From Paracoccaceae bacterium (lineage in GTDB: Bacteria; Pseudomonadota; Alphaproteobacteria; Rhodobacterales; Rhodobacteraceae), in NCBI GenBank assembly GCA_028875855.1, contig JAGWVA010000008.1, forward strand, positions 1-64,000: DNA of 64,000 nucleotides, written 5' to 3'. The position numbers were made by a program, and so were the translations under genes. Under the pieces are notes generated by a model that searched no databases, was not told the origin of the DNA, and saw only the letters and a program-made list of their open reading frames with translations. This document shows, piece by piece, positions 39,205 to 48,497 of this stretch. The number at the start of each line of letters is the position of its first letter. The stretch's first letter is position 1.

Positions 39205-39831
39205 ATGGAATTTCTGCCTGCTCTGTTCGGCCTGGCCGGGATGCACATCCTGATGGCGATGCTGCCCGGCCCGAACACGGTGATCGTAAGCTGGTATGCC
39301 GCGACCCGTTCCCGGTTCGAGGCGCTGCAGGCCGTCCTGGGCGTCGTGGTCGCATCGCTTGTCTGGGTGACCTTGGCGCTTTGGGGCGTTGGAAGCTTTC
39401 TGCTGGAGGTTGGCTGGCTTTACCGTATCATCCGCCTCGCGGGAGCGGCGTATCTTGTCTATGTGGGCCTGCGGCTCTTGCGGGCCGGTCTTGTCGCACG
39501 GGACAACGGGATGGCGGATCGACCCGGGCAGATTGGCCGCAACCCCTTTGTCGCCGGAATGATGACCACGCTCAGCAATCCGAAGTCGGCGGTCTTCTGG
39601 ACCAGCGCCTTTCTTGTTGCTGTGCCCGCACATGCGCCAACGTGGTTCTACGCCGCAATTACGGGTGTGATCGCGGTGCAATCGCTTTTGTGGTATGGCC
39701 TCGTTGCGCTTGTGTTTTCAACGGGCGCGGCAAAGAGGATCTACCAGCACATCACGAGCTCTCTGGACCTCCTCGCGGGCGGTGTGCTGGTGCTTCTTGG
39801 GCTGAAGCTGTTTGACGACATCCGGTCCTGA
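39205..39831 (+). CDS. LysE/RhtB-family exporter
   Basis: This is a 208-residue inner-membrane exporter of amino acids or related compounds. It has the family opening MLPGPNTVIVSWYAATRSRFEAL, the RLAGAAYLVYVGLRLLR helix and the TTLSNPKSAVFW motif, and a last helix with GGVLVLLGLKLF. About six membrane helices are visible, as usual. I chose ATG at 39205 since the longer frame adds unrelated residues. It precedes the urea transporter operon by over 400 bases and is probably transcribed separately. Its substrate is unknown. Confidence 0.92.
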   Translation: MEFLPALFGLAGMHILMAMLPGPNTVIVSWYAATRSRFEALQAVLGVVVASLVWVTLALWGVGSFLLEVGWLYRIIRLAGAAYLVYVGLRLLRAGLVARDNGMADRPGQIGRNPFVAGMMTTLSNPKSAVFWTSAFLVAVPAHAPTWFYAAITGVIAVQSLLWYGLVALVFSTGAAKRIYQHITSSLDLLAGGVLVLLGLKLFDDIRS

Positions 39832-40259
39832 CGTGCAAACGGGGAGGGGGCACGCGCGCCAGGTCGCGCAGGGGTCACGGCTTTCGGCATCCCCCGGGCA
39901 GAGGCGTTCATCGGGGCCGCATCGATTCGGCCCGCCAAATGCCCGATCCCTTGCACCCTTGGCCCAAGCAAGCGGCAAGACGGCCGCCCTTTGCCCAGTT
40001 AATCGGCACGCGCCCCGTGATGCGGCAGCGCAGCATTGCGGACGTTGCCGTCGTGAAGACCATCGCCAATCCTGAACATGCGGTCCCATGGGGGGCTGCC
40101 GGACATGTGCGGCGGGCCTGTCTGCGAAAACCCGACCCACCGCACATCGCAACGCAAACAATCGCTGCGGGATGCAGATTAGACCGTTGCGGCCCTGCGG
40201 CAAGAGCAGGGTTGGCGGGTCGCGCGCATCGCCCCGGCTCGAAGGACAGGAGCATCACG
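39832..40259. other. upstream region of the urea transporter operon
   Basis: About 430 bases precede urtA. The urtA frame stays open far upstream, but that part lacks any family sequence and would displace the signal peptide, so I treat it as non-coding. I expect the operon promoter and possibly an NtrC or sigma54 site here, but I could not find a convincing TGGCAC-N5-TTGCA match by eye. Confidence 0.4.
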
Positions 40260-41561
40260 TTGAAAGTCACGAGAAGAACCCTGCTGGGGGGGATCGCCGC
40301 CGCCGCGACCGCGCCCATCATGATGCCGCGCTTCGCCCTTGCTGCCGAAGACACGATCAAGGTCGGCATCCTGCATTCTCTGTCGGGCACGATGGCGATT
40401 TCGGAAACCACGTTGAAGGACGTGATGCTGATGCTGATCGCCGAGCAGAACGCCAAGGGCGGCGTGCTGGGCAAGAAGCTCGAGCCGGTCGTCGTCGATC
40501 CGGCCTCGAACTGGCCGCTGTTCGCCGAGAAGGCGCGGGAACTCATCAGCCAGGATCACTGCGCCGTCGTCTTCGGCTGCTGGACCTCGGTCAGCCGCAA
40601 GTCGGTGCTGCCGGTCTTCAAGGAGCTGGACAACATCCTGTTCTACCCGGTCCAGTATGAAGGCCAGGAAAGCGAACGGAACGTCTTCTACACCGGCGCC
40701 GCCCCGAACCAGCAGGCGATCCCCGCGGTCGATTACCTGATGAGCGCGGATGGCGGATCGGTGAAACGCTGGGTGCTGGAAGGGACCGACTACGTCTATC
40801 CGCGCACCACCAACAAGATCCTTGAGGCCTACCTGAAGTCGAAGGGCGTCCCGGCCGAGGACATCATGATCAACTACACGCCGTTCAGCTTCTCGGACTG
40901 GCAGACGGAGGTCAGCAAGATCAAGGCCTTCGGTTCGGCCGGCAAGAAGACGGCCGTGGTCTCGACCATCAACGGCGACGCCAACGTGCCATTCTACAAG
41001 GAACTGGGCAACCAGGGCATCAAGGCCGAGGATATTCCGGTCGTCGCCTTTTCGGTCGGAGAAGAGGAACTGGCGGGGCTCGATACCAAGCCGCTGGTCG
41101 GCCACCTTGCCGCCTGGAACTACTTCGAGTCGATCAAGACGCCGGAGAACACGACCTTCATCGACGCCTGGCACAAGTTCACCGGCAACCCCAAGCGCGT
41201 CACCAACGACCCGATGGAGGCGCATTACATCGGGTTCAACATGTGGGTGAAGGCGGTCGAGAAGGCCGGCACGACCAAGGCCGATGCCGTGATCGATGCG
41301 CTGCCCGGGATCAAGACGCCGAACCTGACGGGGGGCGTCTCGGAGATGCTGCCCAACCACCACATCTCGAAGCCCGTCTATATCGGCGAGATCCGCGAGG
41401 ACGGTCAGTTCGACGTGGTCTGGCAAACCAAGGGCCTTGTCCCCGGTCAGCCCTGGTCGCCCTACCTGCCGGAATCGAAGGACCTGGTCTCGGATTGGGT
41501 CACGCTGAAATGCGGCAACTACGACACGGTGAAGAAGGTCTGCCTCGGCACCAAGGCCTGA
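40260..41561 (+). CDS. urtA: urea ABC transporter substrate-binding protein
   Basis: This is the periplasmic urea receptor, 433 residues. The start is a TTG at 40260 preceded by AGGACAGGAG. The N terminus KVTRRTLLGGIAAAATAPI is a twin-arginine signal peptide, cut after about ALA|AEDT, so it is exported folded. Family marks are KVGILHSLSGTMAISE, CAVVFGCWTSVSRKSVLPVF and PVQYEGQESERNVFYTGAAPNQQ, all diagnostic of UrtA. It heads the complete urtABCDE operon for high-affinity urea uptake as a nitrogen source. No urease gene lies in this window after urtE. A strong hairpin follows its stop. Confidence 0.95.
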   Translation: MKVTRRTLLGGIAAAATAPIMMPRFALAAEDTIKVGILHSLSGTMAISETTLKDVMLMLIAEQNAKGGVLGKKLEPVVVDPASNWPLFAEKARELISQDHCAVVFGCWTSVSRKSVLPVFKELDNILFYPVQYEGQESERNVFYTGAAPNQQAIPAVDYLMSADGGSVKRWVLEGTDYVYPRTTNKILEAYLKSKGVPAEDIMINYTPFSFSDWQTEVSKIKAFGSAGKKTAVVSTINGDANVPFYKELGNQGIKAEDIPVVAFSVGEEELAGLDTKPLVGHLAAWNYFESIKTPENTTFIDAWHKFTGNPKRVTNDPMEAHYIGFNMWVKAVEKAGTTKADAVIDALPGIKTPNLTGGVSEMLPNHHISKPVYIGEIREDGQFDVVWQTKGLVPGQPWSPYLPESKDLVSDWVTLKCGNYDTVKKVCLGTKA

Positions 41562-41575
41562 GCGGAACGAGAAGC

Positions 41576-41599
41576 CCGGGGGGCGTCCGCGCCCCCCGG
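41576..41599 (+). terminator. intercistronic hairpin after urtA
   Basis: CCGGGGGGCG (41576-41585) and CGCCCCCCGG (41590-41599) form a perfect 10-bp stem with tetraloop TCCG. urtB starts 20 bases later in the same direction. It probably raises the level of the binding protein relative to the membrane subunits. Confidence 0.65.
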
Positions 41600-41618
41600 T
41601 TGACCGAGGGAGACGCGA

Positions 41619-43214
41619 ATGACGTTCGTTCTGCGCATCGTGGTGGTGCTGTTGACGCTGGCGGGCGCGCAACATGCTGGCGCTGCCGATTTCGCCAAGT
41701 TGGTCAATGCCTTGCCGCACGGCAGCTATCATGAACGGGCCGATGTGGTGCGCGAGATCGGCAAGACCGGGAACCCGCGCGCCGTAGAGGTGCTTCAGGC
41801 GCTTGCCAATGACGACCTGAAGGTCATGGCCGACGGCACGGTGGTGATCGTGGACGACAAGACCGGGGCTGCCGTCGGGGCCGTGGAGGGAGCGTCTCTT
41901 GGCACGCCGTCCGCCGACAGCCTGACACGGGTGCGGGTCAACAACATGGTGCGGCGCGCGATCCGCACGGCGACCGGGATGCTGACCCTGCGCTCGCCCG
42001 ATCCCGCCAAACGGCTGGCGGCGGCGCGCGATGCGCTTCGCTCCGCCAGCCCCGACCAGATCGAGGCGCTGGATGCCGCAATCGGCGCCGAAACGGATGC
42101 CGGCGTGAAGGCGCTGTTGACCGAGGCGCGCGCGGCGGCGGTGCTGAAGACCGATGCGGCCACGACCGAGAAGGTCGCGGCCATCCGCCTTCTCGAGGCC
42201 CGCGGCGACGAGGCGGCGAGGGCGGCGCTTTCTCCCTTGGCAACGGCCAAGGACCCGGAGATCGCAAGGGCGGTCACGTCCGCGCTTGCCTCGATCGCCG
42301 AGACGCAGCGGATGTGGCGGCTGGCGCAGAACGTCTGGTACGGGCTCTCGCTCGGTTCGGTGCTGATGCTGGCGGCGGTGGGACTGGCCATCACCTTCGG
42401 CGTGATGGGCGTCATCAACATGGCGCATGGCGAACTGGTGATGCTGGGCGCCTACACGACCTTCGTCGTGCAGCAGGTGATCCGCGCGGATGCGCCCTGG
42501 CTCTTTGGCTGGTCGCTGGCGATTGCCGCGCCGCTGGCCTTCGTCGTTGCGGGCGCCGTCGGGATCGCGATCGAACGCGGGATCGTGCGCCACCTTTACG
42601 GCCGCCCGCTCGAGACGCTGCTGGCCACCTGGGGCGTCAGCCTGATCCTGCAACAGGCGGTGCGCACGATCTTTGGCCCCGACAACCGCGACGTGGGCAA
42701 CCCCGGCTGGATGTCGGGCGCCTTTCCCCTTGGGCAGATGCAGGTCACGTGGAACCGGCTCTGGATCCTGATCTTTGCCTTTGCGGTCTTTGCGGCGCTG
42801 CTGTTCGTGCTCAAACGCACCCCGATCGGGTTGCAGATGCGGGCGGTGACGCAGAACCGGGCGATGGCCGCCAACATGGGCATCCGCACGGGCCGGGTCG
42901 ATGCGCTGACGTTCGGCCTTGGCTCGGCCATCGCGGGACTTGCGGGCGTGGCGCTGAGCCAGATCGACAACGTCAGCCCCAACCTTGGTCAGAACTACAT
43001 CGTGGACAGCTTCATGGTCGTGGTCTTCGGCGGCGCGGGCAACATCTGGGGCACGATGGCGGGGGGCTTTGCGCTCGGGATCGCCAACAAGTTCCTTGAA
43101 CCCTTCACCGGCGCGGTGCTGGGCAAGATCGTGATCCTCGTCGGTATCATCCTTTTCATCCAGAAGCGGCCCCGAGGCCTTTTCGCGGTGAAGGGCCGGG
43201 CGGTGGAGGCGTAG
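41619..43214 (+). CDS. urtB: urea ABC transporter permease UrtB
   Basis: This is a 531-residue permease subunit. It starts with a signal-like segment and a soluble N-terminal region of about 220 residues with Ala-rich helices, as in other UrtB proteins, followed by the LivH-like membrane core (GLAITFGVMGVINMAHGELVMLGAYT, LLATWGVSLILQQAVRTIFGPDNRDVGNP, VFGGAGNIWGTMAGG). It forms the urea channel with UrtC. A GAGGGAGACGCG ribosome-binding site precedes the ATG. Only one base separates its stop from urtC. Confidence 0.96.
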   Translation: MTFVLRIVVVLLTLAGAQHAGAADFAKLVNALPHGSYHERADVVREIGKTGNPRAVEVLQALANDDLKVMADGTVVIVDDKTGAAVGAVEGASLGTPSADSLTRVRVNNMVRRAIRTATGMLTLRSPDPAKRLAAARDALRSASPDQIEALDAAIGAETDAGVKALLTEARAAAVLKTDAATTEKVAAIRLLEARGDEAARAALSPLATAKDPEIARAVTSALASIAETQRMWRLAQNVWYGLSLGSVLMLAAVGLAITFGVMGVINMAHGELVMLGAYTTFVVQQVIRADAPWLFGWSLAIAAPLAFVVAGAVGIAIERGIVRHLYGRPLETLLATWGVSLILQQAVRTIFGPDNRDVGNPGWMSGAFPLGQMQVTWNRLWILIFAFAVFAALLFVLKRTPIGLQMRAVTQNRAMAANMGIRTGRVDALTFGLGSAIAGLAGVALSQIDNVSPNLGQNYIVDSFMVVVFGGAGNIWGTMAGGFALGIANKFLEPFTGAVLGKIVILVGIILFIQKRPRGLFAVKGRAVEA

Positions 43215-43215
43215 G

Positions 43216-44322
43216 ATGGCCGCTTCCCGATTGATCGACCGCCGCATGGGCATCTTTCTGGCCGGGCTTTTCGTTCTGACCGTGGCGGTGCCGGTGGGCA
43301 ACCTCTGGATCGCCGGGCAGCCGGTGCCGACCTATCTTGTCGCGCTGATCGGCAAGTATCTGTGCTACGCGCTGCTTGCCGTGGCGCTGGATCTGGTCTG
43401 GGGCTACTGCGGCATCCTCAGCCTCGGCCACGGCGCGTTCTTCGCGCTTGGCGGCTACGCGATGGGCATGTACCTGATGCGCGAGATCGGGGCGCGCGGC
43501 GTCTATGCCAACCCGGTCCTGCCCGATTTCATGGTGTTCATCGGCTGGAAACACCTGCCGTGGTACTGGCTGGGGTTCGACCACTTCTGGCTGGCGGCGA
43601 TCATGGTGGTCGCGGTTCCGGGGGCGCTGGCCTTCGTCTTCGGCTGGTTCGCCTTCCGCAGCCGTGTGACCGGCGTCTATCTGTCGATCATCACGCAGGC
43701 GATGACCTATGCGCTGATGCTGGCCTTCTTCCGCAACGAGATGGGATTTGGCGGCAACAACGGGCTGACCGACTTCAAGGATATCCTTGGCTTCGATCTG
43801 GCCAGTCACGAAACCAAGGTCGGCCTGATGATGCTGTCGGCCGTGGCGCTGGCGGCGGGGCTTTTGCTGGCGCGCTGGATCACGACCTCGCGTCTGGGCA
43901 AGGTGCTGGTCTGCCTGCGCGACGCCGAAAGCCGCACGCGCTTCCTTGGCTACCGGGTCGAGCACTACAAGCTCTTCATCTTCACCGTCTCGGCCATGAT
44001 GGCGGGGGTGGCGGGGGCGCTTTACGTCCCGCAGGTGGGCATCATCAACCCGTCGGAATTCAGCACCGCCAATTCGATCGAGATCGTGATCTGGGTCGCG
44101 CTTGGCGGGCGCGGCACGCTGGTCGGCGCGGCGCTTGGCGCGATCCTTGTCGCGGGGGCGAAGACGCTGCTGACCGGGTGGTTCCCCGAGTTGTGGCTGT
44201 TCGCGCTCGGGGCGTTGTTCGTGCTGGTCACCATCGCGCTGCCCAACGGGGTTCTGGGCGCGCTGGAGGGCGGGATCGGGCGCCTGAGACGCGGCACCCC
44301 CACGCGGGAGGCCGAGGCATGA
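43216..44322 (+). CDS. urtC: urea ABC transporter permease UrtC
   Basis: This is a 368-residue LivM-like permease, partner of UrtB. Family marks are YALLAVALDLVWGYCGILSLGHGAFFALGGYAMGMYLM, read in two parts, and FGGNNGLTDFKDILGFDL, which is typical of UrtC. About ten hydrophobic helices are visible. The ATG follows the urtB stop by one base, and the urtC stop overlaps the urtD start by four bases (ATGA), so the membrane and ATPase subunits are translationally coupled. Confidence 0.96.
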   Translation: MAASRLIDRRMGIFLAGLFVLTVAVPVGNLWIAGQPVPTYLVALIGKYLCYALLAVALDLVWGYCGILSLGHGAFFALGGYAMGMYLMREIGARGVYANPVLPDFMVFIGWKHLPWYWLGFDHFWLAAIMVVAVPGALAFVFGWFAFRSRVTGVYLSIITQAMTYALMLAFFRNEMGFGGNNGLTDFKDILGFDLASHETKVGLMMLSAVALAAGLLLARWITTSRLGKVLVCLRDAESRTRFLGYRVEHYKLFIFTVSAMMAGVAGALYVPQVGIINPSEFSTANSIEIVIWVALGGRGTLVGAALGAILVAGAKTLLTGWFPELWLFALGALFVLVTIALPNGVLGALEGGIGRLRRGTPTREAEA

Positions 44323-45098
44323 GCCAGCAGCCCCACATGATCGGAGGCCTCCCGCCCGAGGCGCAGCCGCAGCTTTACCTCGATGGCGTGTCGCGCGCCT
44401 TCGACGGGTTCAAGGCGATCAACAACCTGTCGCTGGTGATCGAACGGGGCGAATTGCGCGCCGTGATCGGCCCCAACGGCGCCGGCAAGACGACGATGAT
44501 GGACATCATCACCGGCAAGACGCGCCCTGATACGGGGCAGGTTCTCTGGGAGCAGTCCGTGGACCTGACCATGCTGGACGAGGCCGACACCGCGCAGCTC
44601 GGCATCGGGCGGAAGTTCCAGAAACCCACGGTTTTCGAAAACCACACGGTCGAGGATAACCTTGCCCTCGCGCTGAAGGGGGACCGCTCGCCCTTCGCCG
44701 CTCTGTTCTACCGCGCCGCGGCGAAAGAGGCCGCCCGGATCGACGAGCTTCTGGGCATCATCCGGCTGGGCGATCTGCGCCGGCGCATCGCCGGCAGTCT
44801 CAGCCACGGGCAGAAGCAATGGCTGGAGATCGGGATGCTTCTGGCGCAGGACCCACAGCTTTTGCTGGTGGACGAACCCGCCGCGGGCATGACGGATGCC
44901 GAGACGATGCTGACGGCGGATCTTCTGAAATCCATCGCGGGCGCGCGCTCGGTCATCGTGGTCGAGCATGACATGGATTTTGTCCGTGCGCTGGATTGCA
45001 AGGTGACGGTTCTTCATCAGGGGTCGGTGCTGGCCGAGGGGCGGCTGGATGCCGTGAGCGCGATGCCCGAAGTGATCGAGGTTTATCTGGGACGCTGA
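44319..45098 (+). CDS. urtD: urea ABC transporter ATPase UrtD
   Basis: This is a 259-residue ATP-binding subunit of the LivG type. Walker A is GPNGAGKTT, the FQKPTVFENHTVEDNL loop is characteristic of UrtD, the signature is LSHGQKQWLEIGM and Walker B is LLLVDEPAAGM, with the H-loop VVEHDMDF. I chose the ATG at 44319 overlapping the urtC stop; the longer frame lies inside urtC in another reading frame. It works as a heterodimer with UrtE. Confidence 0.96.
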   Translation: MSQQPHMIGGLPPEAQPQLYLDGVSRAFDGFKAINNLSLVIERGELRAVIGPNGAGKTTMMDIITGKTRPDTGQVLWEQSVDLTMLDEADTAQLGIGRKFQKPTVFENHTVEDNLALALKGDRSPFAALFYRAAAKEAARIDELLGIIRLGDLRRRIAGSLSHGQKQWLEIGMLLAQDPQLLLVDEPAAGMTDAETMLTADLLKSIAGARSVIVVEHDMDFVRALDCKVTVLHQGSVLAEGRLDAVSAMPEVIEVYLGR

Positions 45099-45099
45099 C

Positions 45100-45804
45100 A
45101 TGCTGGAAATCGACGCGATCACGCTTCATTACGGCGCGGCGCAGGCGCTCAAGGGCGTCTCTTGTGCAGCAGTGGAAGGACAGGTGACGACCGTTCTGGG
45201 CCGCAACGGGGTGGGCAAAAGCTCGCTTCTGCGCGCGGTGGTGGGACGGCATCCGATCTCGGGCGGGGCGATCCGCTGGCAGGGCCGCGACATCAGCCGC
45301 CTGTCGCCCCCCGACCGGGCGGCGGCGGGCATTGCCTATGTCCCGCAGGGGCGCGAGATCTTCCCCCTCCTGACGGTGCGCGAGAACCTTGAAACCGGAT
45401 ATGCCCTGCTGCCGCGTGGCCAGCGCATGATCCCGGACGAGGTCTTCACGCTTTTTCCGGTGCTCAAGGATATGCTGAACCGGCGTGGCGGGGATCTGTC
45501 GGGCGGGCAACAGCAGCAGCTGGCCATCGGCCGGGCGATGGTGATGCGGCCAAGGCTTCTGGTGCTGGACGAACCGACGGAAGGCATCCAGCCCTCGATC
45601 ATCAAGGACATCGGCCGCGCGATCGGCTGGCTGCGCGATCAGGGCGGCCTCGCCATCCTTCTTGTCGAACAGTATTTCGACTTTGCCCGCGATCTGGCCG
45701 ATACCTTCTACGTGATGGATCGCGGCGAAGTGGTGCAATCCGGCTCAGGCAGCGAAATGACCGGCGCACAGGGCGACGCCCTGCGCAGACGGATCGCGGT
45801 CTGA
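45100..45804 (+). CDS. urtE: urea ABC transporter ATPase UrtE
   Basis: This is a 234-residue LivF-type ATPase completing the urea importer. Walker A is GRNGVGKSS, signature LSGGQQQQLAIGRAM, Walker B LLVLDEPTEGIQPSII and the H-loop is altered to LLVEQYFDF, as is normal for LivF/UrtE proteins. The ATG follows the urtD stop immediately. It is the last gene of the operon and converges with the TadG-like gene 39 bases on; the short spacer is GC-rich with no clean terminator. Confidence 0.96.
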   Translation: MLEIDAITLHYGAAQALKGVSCAAVEGQVTTVLGRNGVGKSSLLRAVVGRHPISGGAIRWQGRDISRLSPPDRAAAGIAYVPQGREIFPLLTVRENLETGYALLPRGQRMIPDEVFTLFPVLKDMLNRRGGDLSGGQQQQLAIGRAMVMRPRLLVLDEPTEGIQPSIIKDIGRAIGWLRDQGGLAILLVEQYFDFARDLADTFYVMDRGEVVQSGSGSEMTGAQGDALRRRIAV

Positions 45805-45843
45805 GGTGCCGCGGGGAGGCTCTCGGCCGGGCGCGCGCGGGCC

Positions 45844-47151
45844 TTACATCACCATGCGGAAATATTCGGCCTGGTAGTTCTCCTCCATCCCCGTTCCGCA
45901 ATAGGCCATGGTCATGCCGCTGGTGCCCGACACGGTGCCGCCCGAGATGATGGAGGCCCCCTGAACGCCGTTGCCGTTGGCGGAAAAGCTCACGTCGCCC
46001 TTGGCGATGAGCTGCCCGCCGAAAAGGTTCAGGGCGGAGGGGAAGTCCATGCCGCCGTCCGTGATGATCTGCGCGCCGCCGCCCGGTGCACAGTTGTCGT
46101 TCAGGCCGACCTCGAGGCCCGACGCGCCGCTGATCGCGCCTTTCGAGGTGTTGGTGCTGACGATGGTGACATCCTGAAGCTGCACGTCGCTGCCGAAATT
46201 GATCAGGCAATTGGTGACAAGCACGATCTTGCTCAGGACCGTTCCCGACGAGATGTTCAGCGGAGAATTCCCGTTGCAGGACGCGGTGTAGATATTGCCC
46301 GAGGTAAGATCGCCGGTTCCGATCTTGTTCTGGCTGTAGGCGATCGGGGTCCTGTTGGCGATGTAGCTCGGCGTGTATCTCGGATCGCCGACGGCGAGAT
46401 CGGAGGCGATCGTGTCGATCTGGTCGAGGATGCGGATCTTCCACGAATCCTTCTGAAGCGCCTGCTGAAGCCCCGGGTTGGAGCTGAAGCCGGAACTGGG
46501 AAGCTGGATGGTGGCGGGATCGGGCATGCTCACCACCGTGCCGGCCTCGAAGCTGTCGTTGCTGTTGAGCGACACGGCGTTGTTCGAATGGATGCAGAAG
46601 CCGTTCAGGAAGCTGTTGTTGCTTTGCAGATCCACCGCGACCTGCCCGACGAAGCCTTCGGTCAGGCACGAGGGATAATAGCTCTCGAAAATCGAGCTGA
46701 CCGAGATGTCCCAATGGGTTACGCCCACAAGCTGAAGCAGGTAGGTCGCAACCGGGTTTGCGTAGGCGGTCGTTTCATGCATGACGACCTTGACCGCGCT
46801 GCGCGACGTGCTGTCGGCCGTGAACGCATGGTTCTGGCTGTCCCAGGTGCCGAAGACGATGTCGGAGGCATCAACGATCGCGCCGTAGGTCGTCTTCGGC
46901 ATGGTCCCGTAAGCCAGCGCGAGCGCGGTCTGGATCGCCGCATCGCTTGTCGCGAATTCGCGCGCGACCAGGGCGGCATGGGCGGTCGCATCCGCATTGG
47001 CCTGAAGCTGTTCCCGGGCGCGCACGGCATTCGCGTAATCCACCGCGATCCCCGCCACCATCAGCCCGATGATTGTCAGAAACAGGCTGAGCGCCGAGAT
47101 CACGCCGTCGTCGGTCTTCGTGAACCTGAGGAAACAGCCCGGCGGCTTCAC
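45844..47151 (-). CDS. TadG-like protein (Flp/Tad pilus or secreted)
   Basis: The 435-residue protein opens with a short basic segment and a membrane helix in the TadG style (TKTDDGVISALSLFLTIIGLMVAGIAVDYANAVRAREQLQANADATAHAALVA, read in pieces). A long Ser/Thr/Asn/Gly-rich extracytoplasmic part with beta-repeat character follows. TadG-type proteins are pseudopilin-like or envelope parts of Flp/Tad machines. The rest of a tad locus is not in this window, so this pair is an orphan. The TadE-like gene is immediately upstream in the same direction (three bases apart). Confidence 0.8.
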   Translation of the reverse strand: MKPPGCFLRFTKTDDGVISALSLFLTIIGLMVAGIAVDYANAVRAREQLQANADATAHAALVAREFATSDAAIQTALALAYGTMPKTTYGAIVDASDIVFGTWDSQNHAFTADSTSRSAVKVVMHETTAYANPVATYLLQLVGVTHWDISVSSIFESYYPSCLTEGFVGQVAVDLQSNNSFLNGFCIHSNNAVSLNSNDSFEAGTVVSMPDPATIQLPSSGFSSNPGLQQALQKDSWKIRILDQIDTIASDLAVGDPRYTPSYIANRTPIAYSQNKIGTGDLTSGNIYTASCNGNSPLNISSGTVLSKIVLVTNCLINFGSDVQLQDVTIVSTNTSKGAISGASGLEVGLNDNCAPGGGAQIITDGGMDFPSALNLFGGQLIAKGDVSFSANGNGVQGASIISGGTVSGTSGMTMAYCGTGMEENYQAEYFRMVM

Positions 47152-47154
47152 GAC

Positions 47155-47580
47155 CTAGCCCTCGGACATCTGTTCACCCGAGATCGTGAGGGTGATGCCG
47201 GAAAACTGCTGGATCGCGTTGATGCCCGTGACCGTGGTCAGGGGGATCGTCACGACGGTCTGGATGATCTTGTTGGACTCGGTCGTCGTGACCGTCATCG
47301 ACGATGACCAGTTCGGAAATCGCCCGAGGATGTAGTTCTGCGTATCGGCCGCGGTCTGGATGTAACCGGTTGCGTAAAGGCGGTTCGCGTCCTCGATCAC
47401 CTGCCGGATCTGCGTCTCGCCCGAAAAGGCAAGCGCCGCTTCGGACATGAGCCACAGGATCACGATGAAGATCGGAAGCCAGATGACCGTCGCCACGGCG
47501 ACGACGCCGTCCTGCTGGCGGATGAATGCCCCGACCCTTGCGCGGCAGGTTCCGCGCTGTCGCCCCTCCGCATCGGTCAT
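47155..47580 (-). CDS. TadE-like pseudopilin
   Basis: This is a 141-residue protein with an N-terminal membrane helix of the TadE kind (FIRQQDGVVAVATVIWLPIFIVILWLMSEAALAFSGETQIRQVIEDANR, in pieces) and a short extracytoplasmic domain. A GGAGGGA ribosome-binding site precedes the ATG at 47580; the longer frame upstream lacks one. It is co-transcribed with the TadG-like gene. The two probably form a minor-pilin pair. Confidence 0.8.
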   Translation of the reverse strand: MTDAEGRQRGTCRARVGAFIRQQDGVVAVATVIWLPIFIVILWLMSEAALAFSGETQIRQVIEDANRLYATGYIQTAADTQNYILGRFPNWSSSMTVTTTESNKIIQTVVTIPLTTVTGINAIQQFSGITLTISGEQMSEG

Positions 47581-47948
47581 CGGAGGTCCCTCCAAACGGA
47601 CGCATGGTGAACGGCGATGCGGTGATCCCGTCCGGCCGACGCGTGGTGTCATGCTTTGGGCCGACCCTCTCGCCCCTTAACAAAGGTTAACGACATCGGT
47701 GTTTAACGGACGATGAACAGGCGGCCTTCGAGGAGGGGCAGGGGGCGTGTTTCGCATGAAATTTCACTTTCTGTCGGGGGTTTCCGCCGTCCCGCAGGTC
47801 GGTTAGGGCGCCGCGATGGCGCAAGGCTGCGCCGGAATGCTATGCAGAGGGTGCATGAAGGGTGAGGACGCGGTCACCCGATTCGGGTGCATCGGGCTTG
47901 CCTTTGACCGGATGCGCCGTCGCGCATCCTACGGCTGGGGAAGGATTA
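47581..47948. other. divergent promoter region
   Basis: This 368-base region lies between the minus-strand TadE-like gene and the plus-strand RcnB-like gene and should carry both promoters. TTAACAAAGGTTAA at about 47687-47700 contains a small inverted repeat. I see no gene in it. Confidence 0.4.
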
Positions 47949-48326
47949 ATGCAGATGCGACACAGGACATCGTTTGCCTTCGTGCTGGTGGCCACGGTTG
48001 CGGCCATGACGTCGTTGCATGCCTCGCAGGCTGTCGCGGGGCAGTTCTGCCCGCCGGGCCTGCAAAAGAAACATGATGGCTGCATGCCCCCGGGACAGGC
48101 GAAGAAGTATCGCGGCGAGGATGACGAGCGGGGCCATGAATGGCGGCGGGGCGACCGGCTCGGGCCCTATCCCTATGTCGTCATCCGCGACTACGACCGC
48201 TACCGCCTGCCGCCGCCGCCGAACGGGTCGATCTACGTGGCCGTGGGGGGGCAGCTGCTCCGCGTCGATCCCCGGACGCTCGAGGTGATCGGGCTGGTCG
48301 GTCTGGTGAGCAACCTGCTGCGCTAG
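47949..48326 (+). CDS. small periplasmic RcnB-like protein
   Basis: The 125-residue protein has a signal peptide (residues 1-30, ending SQAVAG) and a mature part with CPPGLQKKHDGCMPPGQAKKY, then RGDRLGPYPYVVIRDYDRYRLPPPPNGSIYVAVGGQLLRVDP. The late segment matches the RcnB-like (DUF) periplasmic proteins, where a Y-x-L-P-P-P-x-x-G-x-x-Y-V motif is typical. Two cysteines flank the CPPG and GC segments and could form a disulfide or bind metal. I chose ATG at 47949 because GGGAAGG lies upstream. The function in this family is poorly known, beyond RcnB itself in nickel/cobalt homeostasis. Confidence 0.75.
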   Translation: MQMRHRTSFAFVLVATVAAMTSLHASQAVAGQFCPPGLQKKHDGCMPPGQAKKYRGEDDERGHEWRRGDRLGPYPYVVIRDYDRYRLPPPPNGSIYVAVGGQLLRVDPRTLEVIGLVGLVSNLLR

Positions 48327-48497
48327 CCGGCGCCCTTTCGCCCGTCCGGCGCGCCGGTTCCCGTCAACCACCAAGGTGGCGGCGCGCCATCCTGCCGGTG
48401 TTATCCGATAACTTGCCGCTGATATTGGGCGGCACGGACGAAGGCGCTACCCCGATCCCGATCGCCGCCTGCCTGTGGCCAAAGGAAAGGGAAAAAA

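Noticed and set aside
40179-43301. Antisense open frame of 1040 residues opposite urtA/urtB
   Set aside because: It is a shadow of GC-rich coding DNA: composition is dominated by Arg, Gly, His and Asp with no motif, and it covers two well-recognised transporter genes in the other direction.
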